A stretch of 64,000 bases of DNA from Agromyces italicus DSM 16388 (lineage in GTDB: Bacteria; Actinomycetota; Actinomycetes; Actinomycetales; Microbacteriaceae), in the NCBI RefSeq assembly GCF_000421545.1, contig NZ_ATXF01000007.1, positions 357,605 to 421,604 on the forward strand, given 5' to 3'. The notes beneath the pieces were generated by a model that was given only the letters and a program-made list of their open reading frames with translations, had not been told where the DNA came from and did not search any database. Positions 24,403 to 33,314 of the stretch are shown here, piece by piece. How positions within the stretch are numbered: position 1 is the first letter of the stretch; each line of letters begins with the position of its first letter. The translations under genes and the position numbers were made by a program.

Positions 24403-25431
24403 ATGACCCGCCGCGCCCTCGCGCCCATCACCGCGATGCCGATCGCCCTCGCCGCCATGCTTCTGCTCGCTGGGTGCGCCTCCGCCGGCTCGGGCGAGGA
24501 CGAGCCGACGGCCGCTGCGAGCGATGCCGCCGGCACGGCCGCGCGCGGCAGCGGCTTCGTGCACGAACTCGCGTTCGTGCCCGCCGGCGACGACATCAGT
24601 TACGGCGACATCGAGGCCGCCCAGGCCGCCCTGGGCATCGAGGAGGGCGGCACACTCGAGGACATCTACCGCCCGCTGGAGACGGAGCTCGGGTTCATCA
24701 CGCCCCAGTCGTTCTCCTGGTACAAGTTGGACCTTGCCGGAGAGGTCGCGAAGGTACTCGGGCTCTCGCTGGTCGACGTCGAGCGCTTCGTCGAGACGGG
24801 CGGACGGTCCGAGGCCGTGCTCGCCTTCGAGGCGCCGGGCGACGCCGCCGAGCGTCTGACGGAGGCGCTCGGCGAGCCGGTCGACGGCGCCTGGATGCGC
24901 GGCGACGACGGCGCCATCGACCTCGGCCTCGGCGAAGCGGAGATGTACTCGCAGCGCATCGCGCTGATCGACGACCAGGTCGTGATCACGAGCAGCGAGA
25001 GGCAGCTGCAGATGGTCCTCGACGGCACGACGGCGTCGACCGACGAGCAGGCGGTCGCCGCGGCGCAGGCGCTCGACGAGCGCGGCGTGTTGTCGGCCGC
25101 GATCCACCCGACCGAGGAGGGCTCGCTCGCCGGCTACCTCGGCGCGGGGTTGACGAAGGACGCCGACGGGGCGCTCGTGCACATCGTCGCGGTCACCGAC
25201 GGCGACGCCGAGGCGCTCGGCGAGTCGATGCGCGAGTTCTACGAGCAGGGCGCGACGCTGCAGGGCGACCCGCTCGCCGAGCTCAGCGACGAACTCGAGG
25301 GCACCCCGTACTCCGAGTACTTCACCGTCGAGAACGTCACGGTCGACGGCGACACGGTCGTCGTCGATGCCCGCCCGGTCGGTGACCCCGCGGCGTGGTC
25401 GGCCCTCCTCTTCCGCGGCGAGCTCTGGTAG
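24403..25431 (+). CDS. Hypothetical secreted lipoprotein
   Basis: Protein of 342 residues with a type II signal peptide: basic RR near the N-terminus, a hydrophobic stretch and the lipobox LLAGC with C25. The mature protein begins with an Asp/Glu/Ala-rich linker. A domain follows with [20 protein letters not shown] and [17 protein letters not shown], then a block with [22 protein letters not shown]. No family is recognised with confidence. It sits between intact rplY and a decayed copy of the rplY tail, so it looks like a gene placed between rplY and pth by a duplication-linked rearrangement. Confidence 0.78.
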   Translation: MTRRALAPITAMPIALAAMLLLAGCASAGSGEDEPTAAASDAAGTAARGSGFVHELAFVPAGDDISYGDIEAAQAALGIEEGGTLEDIYRPLETELGFITPQSFSWYKLDLAGEVAKVLGLSLVDVERFVETGGRSEAVLAFEAPGDAAERLTEALGEPVDGAWMRGDDGAIDLGLGEAEMYSQRIALIDDQVVITSSERQLQMVLDGTTASTDEQAVAAAQALDERGVLSAAIHPTEEGSLAGYLGAGLTKDADGALVHIVAVTDGDAEALGESMREFYEQGATLQGDPLAELSDELEGTPYSEYFTVENVTVDGDTVVVDARPVGDPAAWSALLFRGELW

Positions 25432-25470
25432 GCCCGGGGAGGGATCGAGCCTTGACAGCACCCCGGACGG

Positions 25471-25630
25471 CTCGAGCTTTCCCGCGGGCACCGCGCTCGC
25501 CGCCGACGGTGACGCGCTCGTCGTGAACGTGCGCACCCCCGGAAGCTCGACCTGGGCGAAGAAGCAGCCGAGGCAGCCGAGGGGCGTGGCCACCGCCGAG
25601 GAGTCCCACTCGCGCGAGGGCCTGCCGGGC
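25471..25630 (+). pseudogene. Decayed duplicate of the 3' end of rplY
   Basis: This stretch repeats the end of rplY (about 24062-24255). The coding word DGDALVVNV is intact, followed by RTPG. After a frameshift, [14 protein letters not shown] continues in another frame, matching [14 protein letters not shown] of rplY. Even the post-stop bases CTCGCGCGAGGGCCTG correspond to the start of the rplY terminator. It has no start codon and is not a functional gene. Its position, after the lipoprotein gene and before pth, marks the second edge of a duplication. Confidence 0.8.
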
Positions 25631-25771
25631 CGCCCCCGGGTACGCTCGGAGCGGGCCGCAGCCCTCGTTGCCGTCAACGGGCACCAACTCTCGAACCGCA
25701 CATCTCGAAACTCGCGAACGGAGACGATCATCGGACTCCTCGACCGCCTGCGCCCCCGGAAGGAACCCATC

Positions 25772-26353
25772 GTGGCCGCGAACACCTGGCTCGTCGTCGG
25801 CCTCGGCAACCCCGGGGCGCAGTACGCGGGCAACCGCCACAACGTCGGCCAGATGGTCGCCGATCAGCTCGCCGCGCGCATCGGCGCGGCCTTCAAGAGT
25901 CACAAGACGCCCTCGCGCGTCGCCGAGGGCTTTCTCCGACCCGGCGGCCCGAAGCTCGTCATAGCGAAGCCGAACTCGTACATGAACACCTCGGGCGGCC
26001 CGGTCTCTGCGCTCGTGAAGTTCTACGGCGTCGACCCCCAACGACTCATCGTCGTGCACGACGAGCTCGACCTGCCCTTCGACACGGTCAAGCTCAAGCA
26101 GGGCGGCGGACACGGCGGGCACAACGGCCTGCGCGACATCTCGAAGGCGCTCGGCCCCGATTACGTGCGGGTGCGCGTCGGCGTCGGTCGCCCGCCCGGC
26201 CGGCAGGACGCGGCCGACTACGTGCTGAAGGACTTCTCGGGCACTGAGCGACAGTCACTGCCGAATCTGATCTCGGATGCCGCGGACGCAGCCGAGGCGA
26301 TCGCGAGCGACGGGTTGCTTGCGGCGCAGCAGCGGTTCCACTCGCCGGGCTGA
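25772..26353 (+). CDS. pth: Peptidyl-tRNA hydrolase
   Basis: Recycles tRNA from prematurely released peptidyl-tRNA (193 aa). Catalytic and binding residues are visible: Asn in [13 protein letters not shown], the catalytic His in NRHNVGQ near residue 22, Asp in VVHDELDLP near residue 95 and Asn in [12 protein letters not shown] near 115. The length fits the family when translation starts at GTG 25772, which has AAGGAA at 25760-25765. The upstream in-frame sequence is the decayed rplY fragment and is not part of the gene. It is convergent with rnhA, 27 bases apart. Confidence 0.95.
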   Translation: MAANTWLVVGLGNPGAQYAGNRHNVGQMVADQLAARIGAAFKSHKTPSRVAEGFLRPGGPKLVIAKPNSYMNTSGGPVSALVKFYGVDPQRLIVVHDELDLPFDTVKLKQGGGHGGHNGLRDISKALGPDYVRVRVGVGRPPGRQDAADYVLKDFSGTERQSLPNLISDAADAAEAIASDGLLAAQQRFHSPG

Positions 26354-26380
26354 GCGGCGCGGCGGCCTCGAGACCCGAAG

Positions 26381-27088
26381 TCAGATGAGCCCGCGGAGGA
26401 ACTCCTCGGGGGAGACGCCCGCCGCCCGCGCCCGCTGCACGAGCCGATCGTGCTCTTCCGTCGAGAGTTCGAGGGTGAGCGTCTGCCACGCGTCGGGCGC
26501 CTCGTCGAGCTCGAAGAGCGTTGCGGGCACCTCGTCGGCGTCGCGGTCGCCGCGGTCGTCCTCGTCGTCGATCGCGGTCGCCTCGTCGAGCATCCGCTCG
26601 TGGACTGCATCGGCCCCGGCAACCCCGTCGCCCGTCCAGCCCGGCCCAGAGGGGATGGGCAGCCCGCTGCGATAGGCCTCGGCGACGGCTCGGGCACGCG
26701 AGTCGGCCGCCTCGTTGAGCGGATGCCCCACATGGCCCTTCACCCATTCGAAGCGGTAGCGGCGACCGGCGAGGACCTCATCGAGCTGCTGGAGGAGCTC
26801 GACGTTCATGACCGGCTTGCCGTCGGCCTTGCGCCAGCCCTTGCGCTTCCAGCCGGGCATCCACTTCGTGACCGAGTTGATGACGTACTGGCTGTCGCAC
26901 TGCACGAGCAGTTCGTCGTCGAGGTGCGCCGTCGCGCGGAAGAGTTCGAGCACCGCCTTCAGCTCGCCCTGGTTGTTCGTGGCGTGCTTCCACCCGCCGG
27001 CCGCCCAGGTGCGCTCGTCGACGTACCAGGCCCAGCCGGCCGGGCCGGGGTTGCCGAGGGCCGAGCCGTCTGCGGCGGCGATGATCAT
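26381..27088 (-). CDS. rnhA: Ribonuclease HI with C-terminal extension
   Basis: Degrades RNA in RNA-DNA hybrids (235 aa). The catalytic carboxylates are present: D7 (IIAAADGSALGNPG), E42 (NNQGELKAVLEL), D65 (VQCDSQYVINS) and D129 (NEAADSRARAVA). The basic handle WKRKGWRKADGKP is also there. The RNase H core ends near residue 142. About 90 further residues form an acidic linker (EDDRGDRDADEVP) and a terminal segment, TLELSTEEHDRLVQRAR plus GVSPEEFLRGLI, that looks like a ribbon-helix-helix or similar short DNA-binding fold. ATG 27088 starts right at the core. Confidence 0.92.
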   Translation of the reverse strand: MIIAAADGSALGNPGPAGWAWYVDERTWAAGGWKHATNNQGELKAVLELFRATAHLDDELLVQCDSQYVINSVTKWMPGWKRKGWRKADGKPVMNVELLQQLDEVLAGRRYRFEWVKGHVGHPLNEAADSRARAVAEAYRSGLPIPSGPGWTGDGVAGADAVHERMLDEATAIDDEDDRGDRDADEVPATLFELDEAPDAWQTLTLELSTEEHDRLVQRARAAGVSPEEFLRGLI

Positions 27089-27181
27089 GCGGAGTCCTTC
27101 CGTCGAGCCGCGCCAATCGTATCCGGCGCAGCCGACCCGGGTCCGCTGTCGGGTGCGTCGGCCTTCGCTCGTGCCGCGTGC

Positions 27182-27267
27182 GTGCAGAATGCAGGATGAC
27201 TCGGCGGCACACCGTGGCATCGGCACTCGCGCGCGGCGCGGCGGGCGGAACATCCTGCATTCGGCAC
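27182..27267. repeat. Long intergenic hairpin, family i (copy 2)
   Basis: Arms at 27182-27198 and 27251-27267 match at 16 of 17 positions, with a 52-base loop. The core word GCAGAATGCAGGATG is close to CAGAACTCAGGATG of the hairpin at 14132-14218, and the loop ends in the same GGCGCGGCGGGCG string. It lies between the divergent rnhA and mfd genes, where a terminator is not needed, which argues for a dispersed repeat. Confidence 0.75.
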
Positions 27268-27315
27268 GTCCGAGTGCGCCCGACGTGCGCCGGCCGACGT
27301 CTCGGCGGGCGCGGC

Positions 27316-27321
27316 TAGACT
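27316..27321 (+). promoter_or_regulatory. -10 box (TAGACT) for mfd, leaderless
   Basis: TAGACT ends 6 bases before the GTG start at 27328, so the mRNA should start with the initiation codon. Confidence 0.6.
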
Positions 27322-27327
27322 CGTCGG

Positions 27328-30300
27328 GTGAGTCTGCAGGGTCTGTCCACTGCGCTTTCGCGCGCCTCCACGATCGATCGCGCCCTGGCTGAGGCCCAGC
27401 GCAGCGCCGACTTCTCGGCTCCGGCAGGGCTCGATGCGCCGTTGCTGGCCGGGCTCCTCGCCCGCCGGGTCGAAGCGGGACTGCCCCCGGCGATGCTCGT
27501 CATCACCGCCACGAGCCGCGAGGGCGAGGCGCTGCGCGCATCGCTCGCGCCCTACCTGCCGGCCGACGCCGAGCTCCTCGATTTCCCCGCATGGGAGACG
27601 CTGCCGCACGAGCGCCTCTCGCCGAGCGCAGAGACCGTCGGCCGACGACTGCATGCCCTTCGCCGCATGCACGAATGGTCGGCATCGTCGGCGAGGCATC
27701 CGCTCATCATCGTCGCCTCGGTGCGCGCTGCACTCCAGCCGCTCGCCGACAACCTCGCCGAGCACGCACCCATCGAACTCGTCGCGGGCGGGCGCGGGTA
27801 CGACCTCTCGCAGATCGCGCTCTGGCTCGTCGATCTCGCGTATGCCCGCGTCGACATGGTCGCCCGGCGCGGCGAGTTCGCGGTTCGCGGCGGTATCCTC
27901 GACGTCTTCCCGCCGACGGCCGACCACCCGGTGCGCGTCGAGTTCTTCGGCAACGAGGTCGAAGAACTGCGGGCCTTCTCGGTCGCCGACCAGCGGTCGC
28001 TGCCCGAGCCGGTTGAACGGGTCGTGCTCTCACCGAGCCGCGAACTGCTGCTGACCGCCCCCGTACGACAGCGTGCCCGTGAGATGGTGCACGAGTTCCC
28101 GAGCCTCTCGGCGATGCTCGAGAAGATCGCCGAGGGCATTCCGGTCGAGGGCATGGAGTCGCTCGCGCCCGCCCTCCTCGATCGGCTCGTGCCGATCACC
28201 CACTACCTGCCCGAGGGCGCCGCGCTCGCGGTGCTCGAACCCGAGCGGGTGTCGGGGCGAGCGGTGAGCCTCGGCGAGACGAACCGCGAGTTCCTGTCGG
28301 CCGCGTGGATGGCCGCGACCCACGGTGCCGAGGCGCCGATCGACCTCGCCGCGGGCGACTTCCTCACGGTACGGGCGCTGCGCGACGCCGCGATCTACAG
28401 TGCTCCTGGCGAGCCCGACCCGCACCGGGTGTGGTGGAACTTCTCGAGCTTCGATCTCGGCGACGCCGCCGAGGTGGTCGCGGCCGCCGGGGGCGACGCC
28501 GCCGAGCTGGCCGCGCGGGCCGCCGACGCCACCCGCCGCGTCGCGGCCAACGCGATGCCGAGCTTCCAGGGCAACGTGGAGGGGGCCGTCGAGCACGTGG
28601 CCGGGCGCCTCCGCGAGGGTTGGTCGCTCGTCGTGGTCTCGGCCGGGCAGGGGCTCGTCGAGCGCGCCCGCGACGTGCTCGCCGAGGCCGGCCTCGCCGC
28701 ACGCATCGTCGAGGAGACGCCGAACGAGTTCGAACCCGGTGTCGCCTACCTCGTGCACGCCGACGCCGCGCGCGGTTTCGAGGTGCCCGAGGCGAAGCTC
28801 GGGCTCATCGCCGAGGCCGAGTTCTACGGCCGCGCCGCCGGCTATGACGCACGGCAGGGCAAGAAGCTCGCCTCGCGCCGCCGCAACGTCGTCGATCCGC
28901 TCCAGCTGAGGGCCGGCGACCACGTGGTGCACCAGACGCACGGCATCGGCCGGTTCGTCGAGATGGTGCAGCGCGAGGTGGCGACCGGCGCCCGCCCCAA
29001 GGGCCCGAGTCGCACCGCCGGCATCCAGCAGCAGCCCAAGTCGGTACGCGAGTACCTCGTGCTCGAGTATGCGCCCTCGAAACGCGGCCAGGCGGGCGAC
29101 CGCCTGTTCGTGCCGACCGACCAGCTCGACCTGCTTTCGCGCTACGTCGGCGGCGAGGCACCCGCGCTCTCGAAGATGGGCGGCAGCGACTGGTCGCAGG
29201 CGAAGTCGAAGGCCCGCAGGGCGGTGCGCGAGATCGCCGTCGAACTCGTGAAGCTGTACTCGGCTCGCATGGCGGCGAAGGGGCACGCCTTCGGCCCCGA
29301 CACCCCGTGGCAGCACGAGCTCGAGGAGGCGTTCCCGTTCGCCGAGACGCACGATCAGCTGCAGACGATCGACGAGGTCAAGGCCGACATGGAGCGGCCC
29401 ATCCCGATGGACCGCCTGCTCGCCGGCGATGTCGGCTTCGGCAAGACCGAGGTCGCCGTGCGTGCCGCGTTCAAGGCCATCCAAGACGGCAAGCAGGCCG
29501 CGATGCTCGTGCCCACGACGCTCCTCGCGAAGCAGCACCTCGAGACCTTCAGCGAGCGTTTCGCAGGGTTTCCGGTGCACGTGCGACCGCTCAGCCGGTT
29601 CCAGACCGACAAGGAGGTGCGCGAGACGATCGCGGGTCTCGCCGACGGCACGGTCGACATGGTCATCGGCACCCACCGCATCCTCACCGAGAAGGTGAAG
29701 TTCAAAGACCTCGGCCTCATGATCATCGACGAGGAGCAGCGGTTCGGTGTCGAGCACAAGGACGCGCTCAAGAAGCTGAAGACGAACGTCGACATCCTCG
29801 CGATGAGCGCGACGCCGATTCCGCGAACCCTCGAGATGGCCGTCACCGGCATCCGTGAGATGTCGACCCTCGCCACCCCGCCGGAAGACCGGCACCCCAT
29901 CCTCACCTTCGTGGGGCCGTACTCCGAGCAGCAGGTGGGGGCGGCGATCCGCCGCGAGATGCTCCGCGAGGGCCAGGTGTTCTTCGTGCACAACCGCGTC
30001 TCGTCGATCAACCGGGTCGCGGCCCAGCTCGCCGAGCTCGTGCCCGAGGCGCGCATCGCGGTCGCGCACGGCCAGCTCAACGAACACGTGCTCGAGCAGA
30101 TCGTGAACGACTTCTGGGAGCGCAAGTTCGACGTGCTCGTCTCGACGACCATCATCGAGACCGGCCTCGACATCTCGAACGCGAACACGATCATCATCGA
30201 CCGGGCCGACAAGTACGGGCTCAGCCAGCTGCACCAGCTGCGCGGGCGCGTCGGCCGCGGCCGCGAGCGCGCCTACGCGTACTTCCTCTACGATCCGGCG

Positions 30301-31011
30301 AAGCCGCTCTCCGAGACCGCGCACGACCGGCTGTCGACGATCGCGGCGAACAACGAACTCGGGTCGGGCATGCAGGTCGCCCTGAAAGACCTCGAGATCC
30401 GCGGCGCCGGCAACCTGCTCGGCGCCGAGCAGGCGGGCCACATCGCGGGAGTCGGCTTCGACCTGTACCTCCGCATGATCGGCGAGGCCGTCTCCGCATT
30501 CCGCGGCGACGTCGCCGAAGGTCAGACCGAGCTTCGGCTCGAACTGCCCGTCGACGCGCACATCCCCGAAGAGTACGTCAACAGCGAGCGCCTGCGGCTC
30601 GAGGCGTATCAGAAGCTCTCGGCTGCGAGCGGCCCGGCGGCGAAGGACGGTCAGATCGACACGGTGCTCGAGGAGCTCGTCGACCGCTACGGCACCCCGC
30701 CCGAGCAGGTGCAGCATCTCGTCGCGATCTCCCGGCTGCGCAGGCAGGCTCAGCTCGCGGGCCTCAGCGACCTGCTCGCAACCGGGTCGAAGCTGCGCAT
30801 CGCGCCCGCGAAGATCCCCGACTCGCGTCGGGTGCGACTCGAGCGCATGTACCAGGGGGCGAAGCACTTCGCGCAGAACGACGTGATCCTCGTGCCGTTC
30901 CCGATGCCCGGTGGCGAGATGCTGCCCGACGGCGAACTCATCGAGTGGGTGTCGCGGCTCGTCGCGAACATCTTCGAGCCGAGCGACGGGGCGGCGGCGC
31001 CCAAGGTGTGA
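27328..31011 (+). CDS. mfd: Transcription-repair coupling factor
   Basis: DNA translocase (1227 aa) that removes RNA polymerase stalled at lesions and recruits UvrA. The N-terminal UvrB-like module (about 1-370) has GGILDVFPPTADHPVRVEFFG near residue 190, in parts. The CarD-like RNA-polymerase-interaction domain begins near 529 (LRAGDHVVHQTHGIGRFVEM). Helicase motifs follow: Walker A GDVGFGKTEVA near 699, DEEQ near 800 (LMIIDEEQRFGV), SATPIPRTLEM near 830 and TTIIETGLDI near 945. The QLHQLRGRVGRGRERAYAYF motif is near 970. The C-terminal TRCF domain that binds the UvrB-like module is present. The gene is full length with a GTG start and a leaderless promoter. Confidence 0.97.
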   Translation: MSLQGLSTALSRASTIDRALAEAQRSADFSAPAGLDAPLLAGLLARRVEAGLPPAMLVITATSREGEALRASLAPYLPADAELLDFPAWETLPHERLSPSAETVGRRLHALRRMHEWSASSARHPLIIVASVRAALQPLADNLAEHAPIELVAGGRGYDLSQIALWLVDLAYARVDMVARRGEFAVRGGILDVFPPTADHPVRVEFFGNEVEELRAFSVADQRSLPEPVERVVLSPSRELLLTAPVRQRAREMVHEFPSLSAMLEKIAEGIPVEGMESLAPALLDRLVPITHYLPEGAALAVLEPERVSGRAVSLGETNREFLSAAWMAATHGAEAPIDLAAGDFLTVRALRDAAIYSAPGEPDPHRVWWNFSSFDLGDAAEVVAAAGGDAAELAARAADATRRVAANAMPSFQGNVEGAVEHVAGRLREGWSLVVVSAGQGLVERARDVLAEAGLAARIVEETPNEFEPGVAYLVHADAARGFEVPEAKLGLIAEAEFYGRAAGYDARQGKKLASRRRNVVDPLQLRAGDHVVHQTHGIGRFVEMVQREVATGARPKGPSRTAGIQQQPKSVREYLVLEYAPSKRGQAGDRLFVPTDQLDLLSRYVGGEAPALSKMGGSDWSQAKSKARRAVREIAVELVKLYSARMAAKGHAFGPDTPWQHELEEAFPFAETHDQLQTIDEVKADMERPIPMDRLLAGDVGFGKTEVAVRAAFKAIQDGKQAAMLVPTTLLAKQHLETFSERFAGFPVHVRPLSRFQTDKEVRETIAGLADGTVDMVIGTHRILTEKVKFKDLGLMIIDEEQRFGVEHKDALKKLKTNVDILAMSATPIPRTLEMAVTGIREMSTLATPPEDRHPILTFVGPYSEQQVGAAIRREMLREGQVFFVHNRVSSINRVAAQLAELVPEARIAVAHGQLNEHVLEQIVNDFWERKFDVLVSTTIIETGLDISNANTIIIDRADKYGLSQLHQLRGRVGRGRERAYAYFLYDPAKPLSETAHDRLSTIAANNELGSGMQVALKDLEIRGAGNLLGAEQAGHIAGVGFDLYLRMIGEAVSAFRGDVAEGQTELRLELPVDAHIPEEYVNSERLRLEAYQKLSAASGPAAKDGQIDTVLEELVDRYGTPPEQVQHLVAISRLRRQAQLAGLSDLLATGSKLRIAPAKIPDSRRVRLERMYQGAKHFAQNDVILVPFPMPGGEMLPDGELIEWVSRLVANIFEPSDGAAAPKV

Positions 31012-31088
31012 GCGGGGCGCGGCCGGCGCGTCGGCCGCGGCACCGCCCGGCGCGCCGCACGCTGGCCCCCGTGCACGCACGCCCGCCC

Positions 31089-31155
31089 GCCACGAATTCG
31101 GCGATCGCCACGAATTCGGGCGAATCAGCGCGAAACGCCCGAATTCGTGGCGATC
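31089..31155. repeat. Long intergenic hairpin, family ii (GCCACGAATTCGG word)
   Basis: Perfect 20-base arms at 31103-31122 and 31136-31155 with a 13-base loop. The left arm is preceded by a direct copy of its own core: GCCACGAATTCGG occurs at 31089-31101 and again at 31107-31119. Three GAATTC sites occur within 60 bases, which is odd in such GC-rich DNA. It lies between convergent mfd and nhaA, so it may end both transcripts. Confidence 0.75.
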
Positions 31156-31197
31156 ACCGATTCCATGGCGGCGAGCCGCCCCCGCAACGAAGGCCGC

Positions 31198-32397
31198 TCA
31201 GCGTGAGAACGCACCGCTCGGCCCGGCCGGCGCTCCGCGGCGACGGTACTGCGCCGAGCGCACGCTGACCGCGACGCCCGAGGCGACGATCGCGATGCCC
31301 GAGCCGAGCAGCACGGCGAGGGTGCCTTCATCCGCGACCTCGGGGAGGCCCGCGAACGCGAGTTCGTTCATGAGCAGCGACACGGTGAACCCGATGCCGC
31401 CGAGGGTGCCCACGACGAGCAGATCGCCGAGCGTGAGGGGAGTGCCCGACCTCCGTCGGGCCACGAGTCCACCGATGCCGCCGGCGATGAGGATGCCGAC
31501 GATCTTGCCGACCGGCAGCCCCACGAGGATGCCCCAGAACGCCGGGTCGAGTTCGCTCGGGCTCACCTGCGGCACGGCGACCATCGCCGCCGAGAATGCG
31601 AACAGCGGCAGGATGACGCCGTTCGACCACGGTTCGAGCGCGTGCACGGCGCGGCCGCCCGGGCGCCGGGCCATCACGAGACCGAGTGCGACGCCGGCGA
31701 TCGTGGCGTGCACGCCCGACTGGTAGATGAAGTACCACGCGAGCACGCCGAGCACGACGAGCAGCAGCACGATGGGCCATTGCGGGCGGCGGGCGAGGAT
31801 CCACGCCGAGCGCGGCTTCATGAGTCGGCTGACCGCACCGAACAGGGCGATCGCGATGCCGGCGAACCCGATCGCGGCGAGGTCGGCGTCGCTCGTGAAG
31901 AAGAACGCGATGATGAGGATCGCGATGAGGTCGTCGAGCACGGCGAGGGCGAGAAGGAACACGCGCACGCGCGTCGGGATCCAGGTGCCGAACACGGCGA
32001 GCACGCCGAGGGCGAAGGCGATGTCGGTCGCGGTGGGGATGGGCCAACCGTCGACGGTCGGCGTGCCGGCCGTGAATCCGAAGTAGATCAGCGCGGGCAC
32101 GACCACGCCGCCGACCGCGGCGATCGCCGGCAGCATGGCCTTCGAGAGGCTGTTGAGCTCGCCGATGACGAGTTCGCGCTTGAGTTCGACGGCGACGATG
32201 AAGAAGAAGATCGCGAGCAGTCCGTCGCTGATCCAATGGCCGGCCGAGAGGTCGAGCCCGATCCACGCGAGGTCGAGGTGGGCGTTCTTGGCCTCGAGCA
32301 ACGCGGGGCCGGCCGCCGTGTTCGCGAGCAGCAGACCGAGGGCGGCGGCGATGAGGAGCAGGGCCGCGGCCCATCGCTCGGAGCGGAGGAAGTTCAT
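31198..32397 (-). CDS. nhaA: Na+/H+ antiporter NhaA
   Basis: Inner-membrane sodium/proton antiporter (399 aa) with about 12 helices. The adjacent catalytic aspartates are seen in LAVLDDLIAILIIAFFF near residue 155, and the unwound-helix region has TDIAFALGVLAVFG just before. The conserved GGVVVPALIYF segment is near residue 97. The C-terminal GTLGGIGFTVSLLMNELAF motif is typical. The gene stands alone, convergent with mfd and divergent from a LysE-type exporter gene. It presumably supports pH and Na+ homeostasis. Confidence 0.94.
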   Translation of the reverse strand: MNFLRSERWAAALLLIAAALGLLLANTAAGPALLEAKNAHLDLAWIGLDLSAGHWISDGLLAIFFFIVAVELKRELVIGELNSLSKAMLPAIAAVGGVVVPALIYFGFTAGTPTVDGWPIPTATDIAFALGVLAVFGTWIPTRVRVFLLALAVLDDLIAILIIAFFFTSDADLAAIGFAGIAIALFGAVSRLMKPRSAWILARRPQWPIVLLLVVLGVLAWYFIYQSGVHATIAGVALGLVMARRPGGRAVHALEPWSNGVILPLFAFSAAMVAVPQVSPSELDPAFWGILVGLPVGKIVGILIAGGIGGLVARRRSGTPLTLGDLLVVGTLGGIGFTVSLLMNELAFAGLPEVADEGTLAVLLGSGIAIVASGVAVSVRSAQYRRRGAPAGPSGAFSR

Positions 32398-32573
32398 GGG
32401 ACTCCTGTTCGGAAGTCGCGTGCGCGTGGGGCCGGAGACGGTGCGGCGCCGCTGGAGGAACGGTGACGACGGTCTCCCGCCGGCCGACCAGACTTCCCGG
32501 CACTCCGCGATCGAGTCTATCGGGCGGCCGGCCGGGGCGCCCCGGGTCGGCAGGCGTGCCGCGCAGACGCGCC

Positions 32574-32579
32574 TACGCT
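32574..32579 (+). promoter_or_regulatory. -10 box (TACGCT) for the LysE-type gene, leaderless
   Basis: TACGCT ends 6 bases before the GTG start at 32586, the leaderless spacing. Confidence 0.55.
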
Positions 32580-32585
32580 TGAGCG

Positions 32586-33272
32586 GTGACCCTCTCGCTC
32601 TGGGCGACGCTCCTCGCCGCCTGCTTCGTGATCAGCTTCACCCCGGGTGCGGGAGCGATCAACACGATGGGCAACTCCCTGAACTCCGGGTTCCGCCGAT
32701 CGATCTGGGGCATCCTCGGGCAGCAGGCCGCGCTCGTCGTGCACATCCTCATCGTCGCCGCAGGCGTCGGCGTCCTGGTCGCGAGCTCGCCAATCGCCTT
32801 CGAGGCGATCCGATACGCGGGCGCCGCATATCTCGTCTACCTCGGCATCCGGCAACTGCTCGCGAAGCCGCAGCTCGCGGGCGACGCAGAAGGCGACGCA
32901 GAAGGCGACGCAGAAGGCGACGCAGAAGGCGACGCGGATGCCTCGCGGCCGGCCCCGGCCGCCGCACCCGAGTCGCGCTGGTCGATGTTCCGCAGGGGCC
33001 TCTGGGTGAATCTGCTGAACCCGAAGGCGATCGTGTTCTTCCTCGCCTTCCTGCCGCAGTTCATCCGGCCCGGCCAGCCGCTGCTGCTGCAGTACCTCAT
33101 CGTCGGGGCGACCGTCATCGTGGTCGACGTCATCGTGATGTGGGGCTTCTTCGCGCTCGCCGCGCACGGGATGCGCCGCTTCACCCGCTCGGTCCGCGGA
33201 CAGCGGATCGTGAACACGGTCTTCGGCGTGCTCTTCATCGGCGTCGGGCTGCTGCTCGCGCTCGTGCACTGA
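32586..33272 (+). CDS. LysE-family amino acid exporter with a tandem-repeat loop
   Basis: Inner-membrane exporter (228 aa) of the LysE/RhtB type. The N-terminal helix ends in ISFTPGAGAINTMGNSL, the family motif with the conserved Pro-Gly. Helices follow near 40-65 and 70-92. The loop after helix 3 holds four exact copies of a 12-bp unit plus a variant fifth, encoding GDAE repeats (residues 99-118). After the loop, LWVNLLNPKAIVFFLAFLPQF near residue 140 (in parts) is the second family motif, then three more helices. The exported compound is unknown. GTG 32586 is set by the leaderless promoter. Confidence 0.9.
   Translation: MTLSLWATLLAACFVISFTPGAGAINTMGNSLNSGFRRSIWGILGQQAALVVHILIVAAGVGVLVASSPIAFEAIRYAGAAYLVYLGIRQLLAKPQLAGDAEGDAEGDAEGDAEGDADASRPAPAAAPESRWSMFRRGLWVNLLNPKAIVFFLAFLPQFIRPGQPLLLQYLIVGATVIVVDVIVMWGFFALAAHGMRRFTRSVRGQRIVNTVFGVLFIGVGLLLALVH
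32880..32939 (+). repeat. 12-bp tandem repeat inside the LysE-type gene
   Basis: Unit GGCGACGCAGAA occurs four times exactly (32880-32927), followed by a variant (32928-32939). The 12-bp length keeps the frame, so copy number can change without breaking the protein. It encodes an acidic Gly-Asp-Ala-Glu loop. Confidence 0.9.
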
Positions 33273-33302
33273 CCGCACCGCGCACACGGCGCGCCCGCCG
33301 CC

Positions 33303-33308
33303 TAGGCT
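33303..33308 (+). promoter_or_regulatory. -10 box (TAGGCT) for mazG, leaderless
   Basis: TAGGCT ends 6 bases before ATG 33315, predicting a leaderless transcript. Confidence 0.6.
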
Positions 33309-33314
33309 GCCCGT

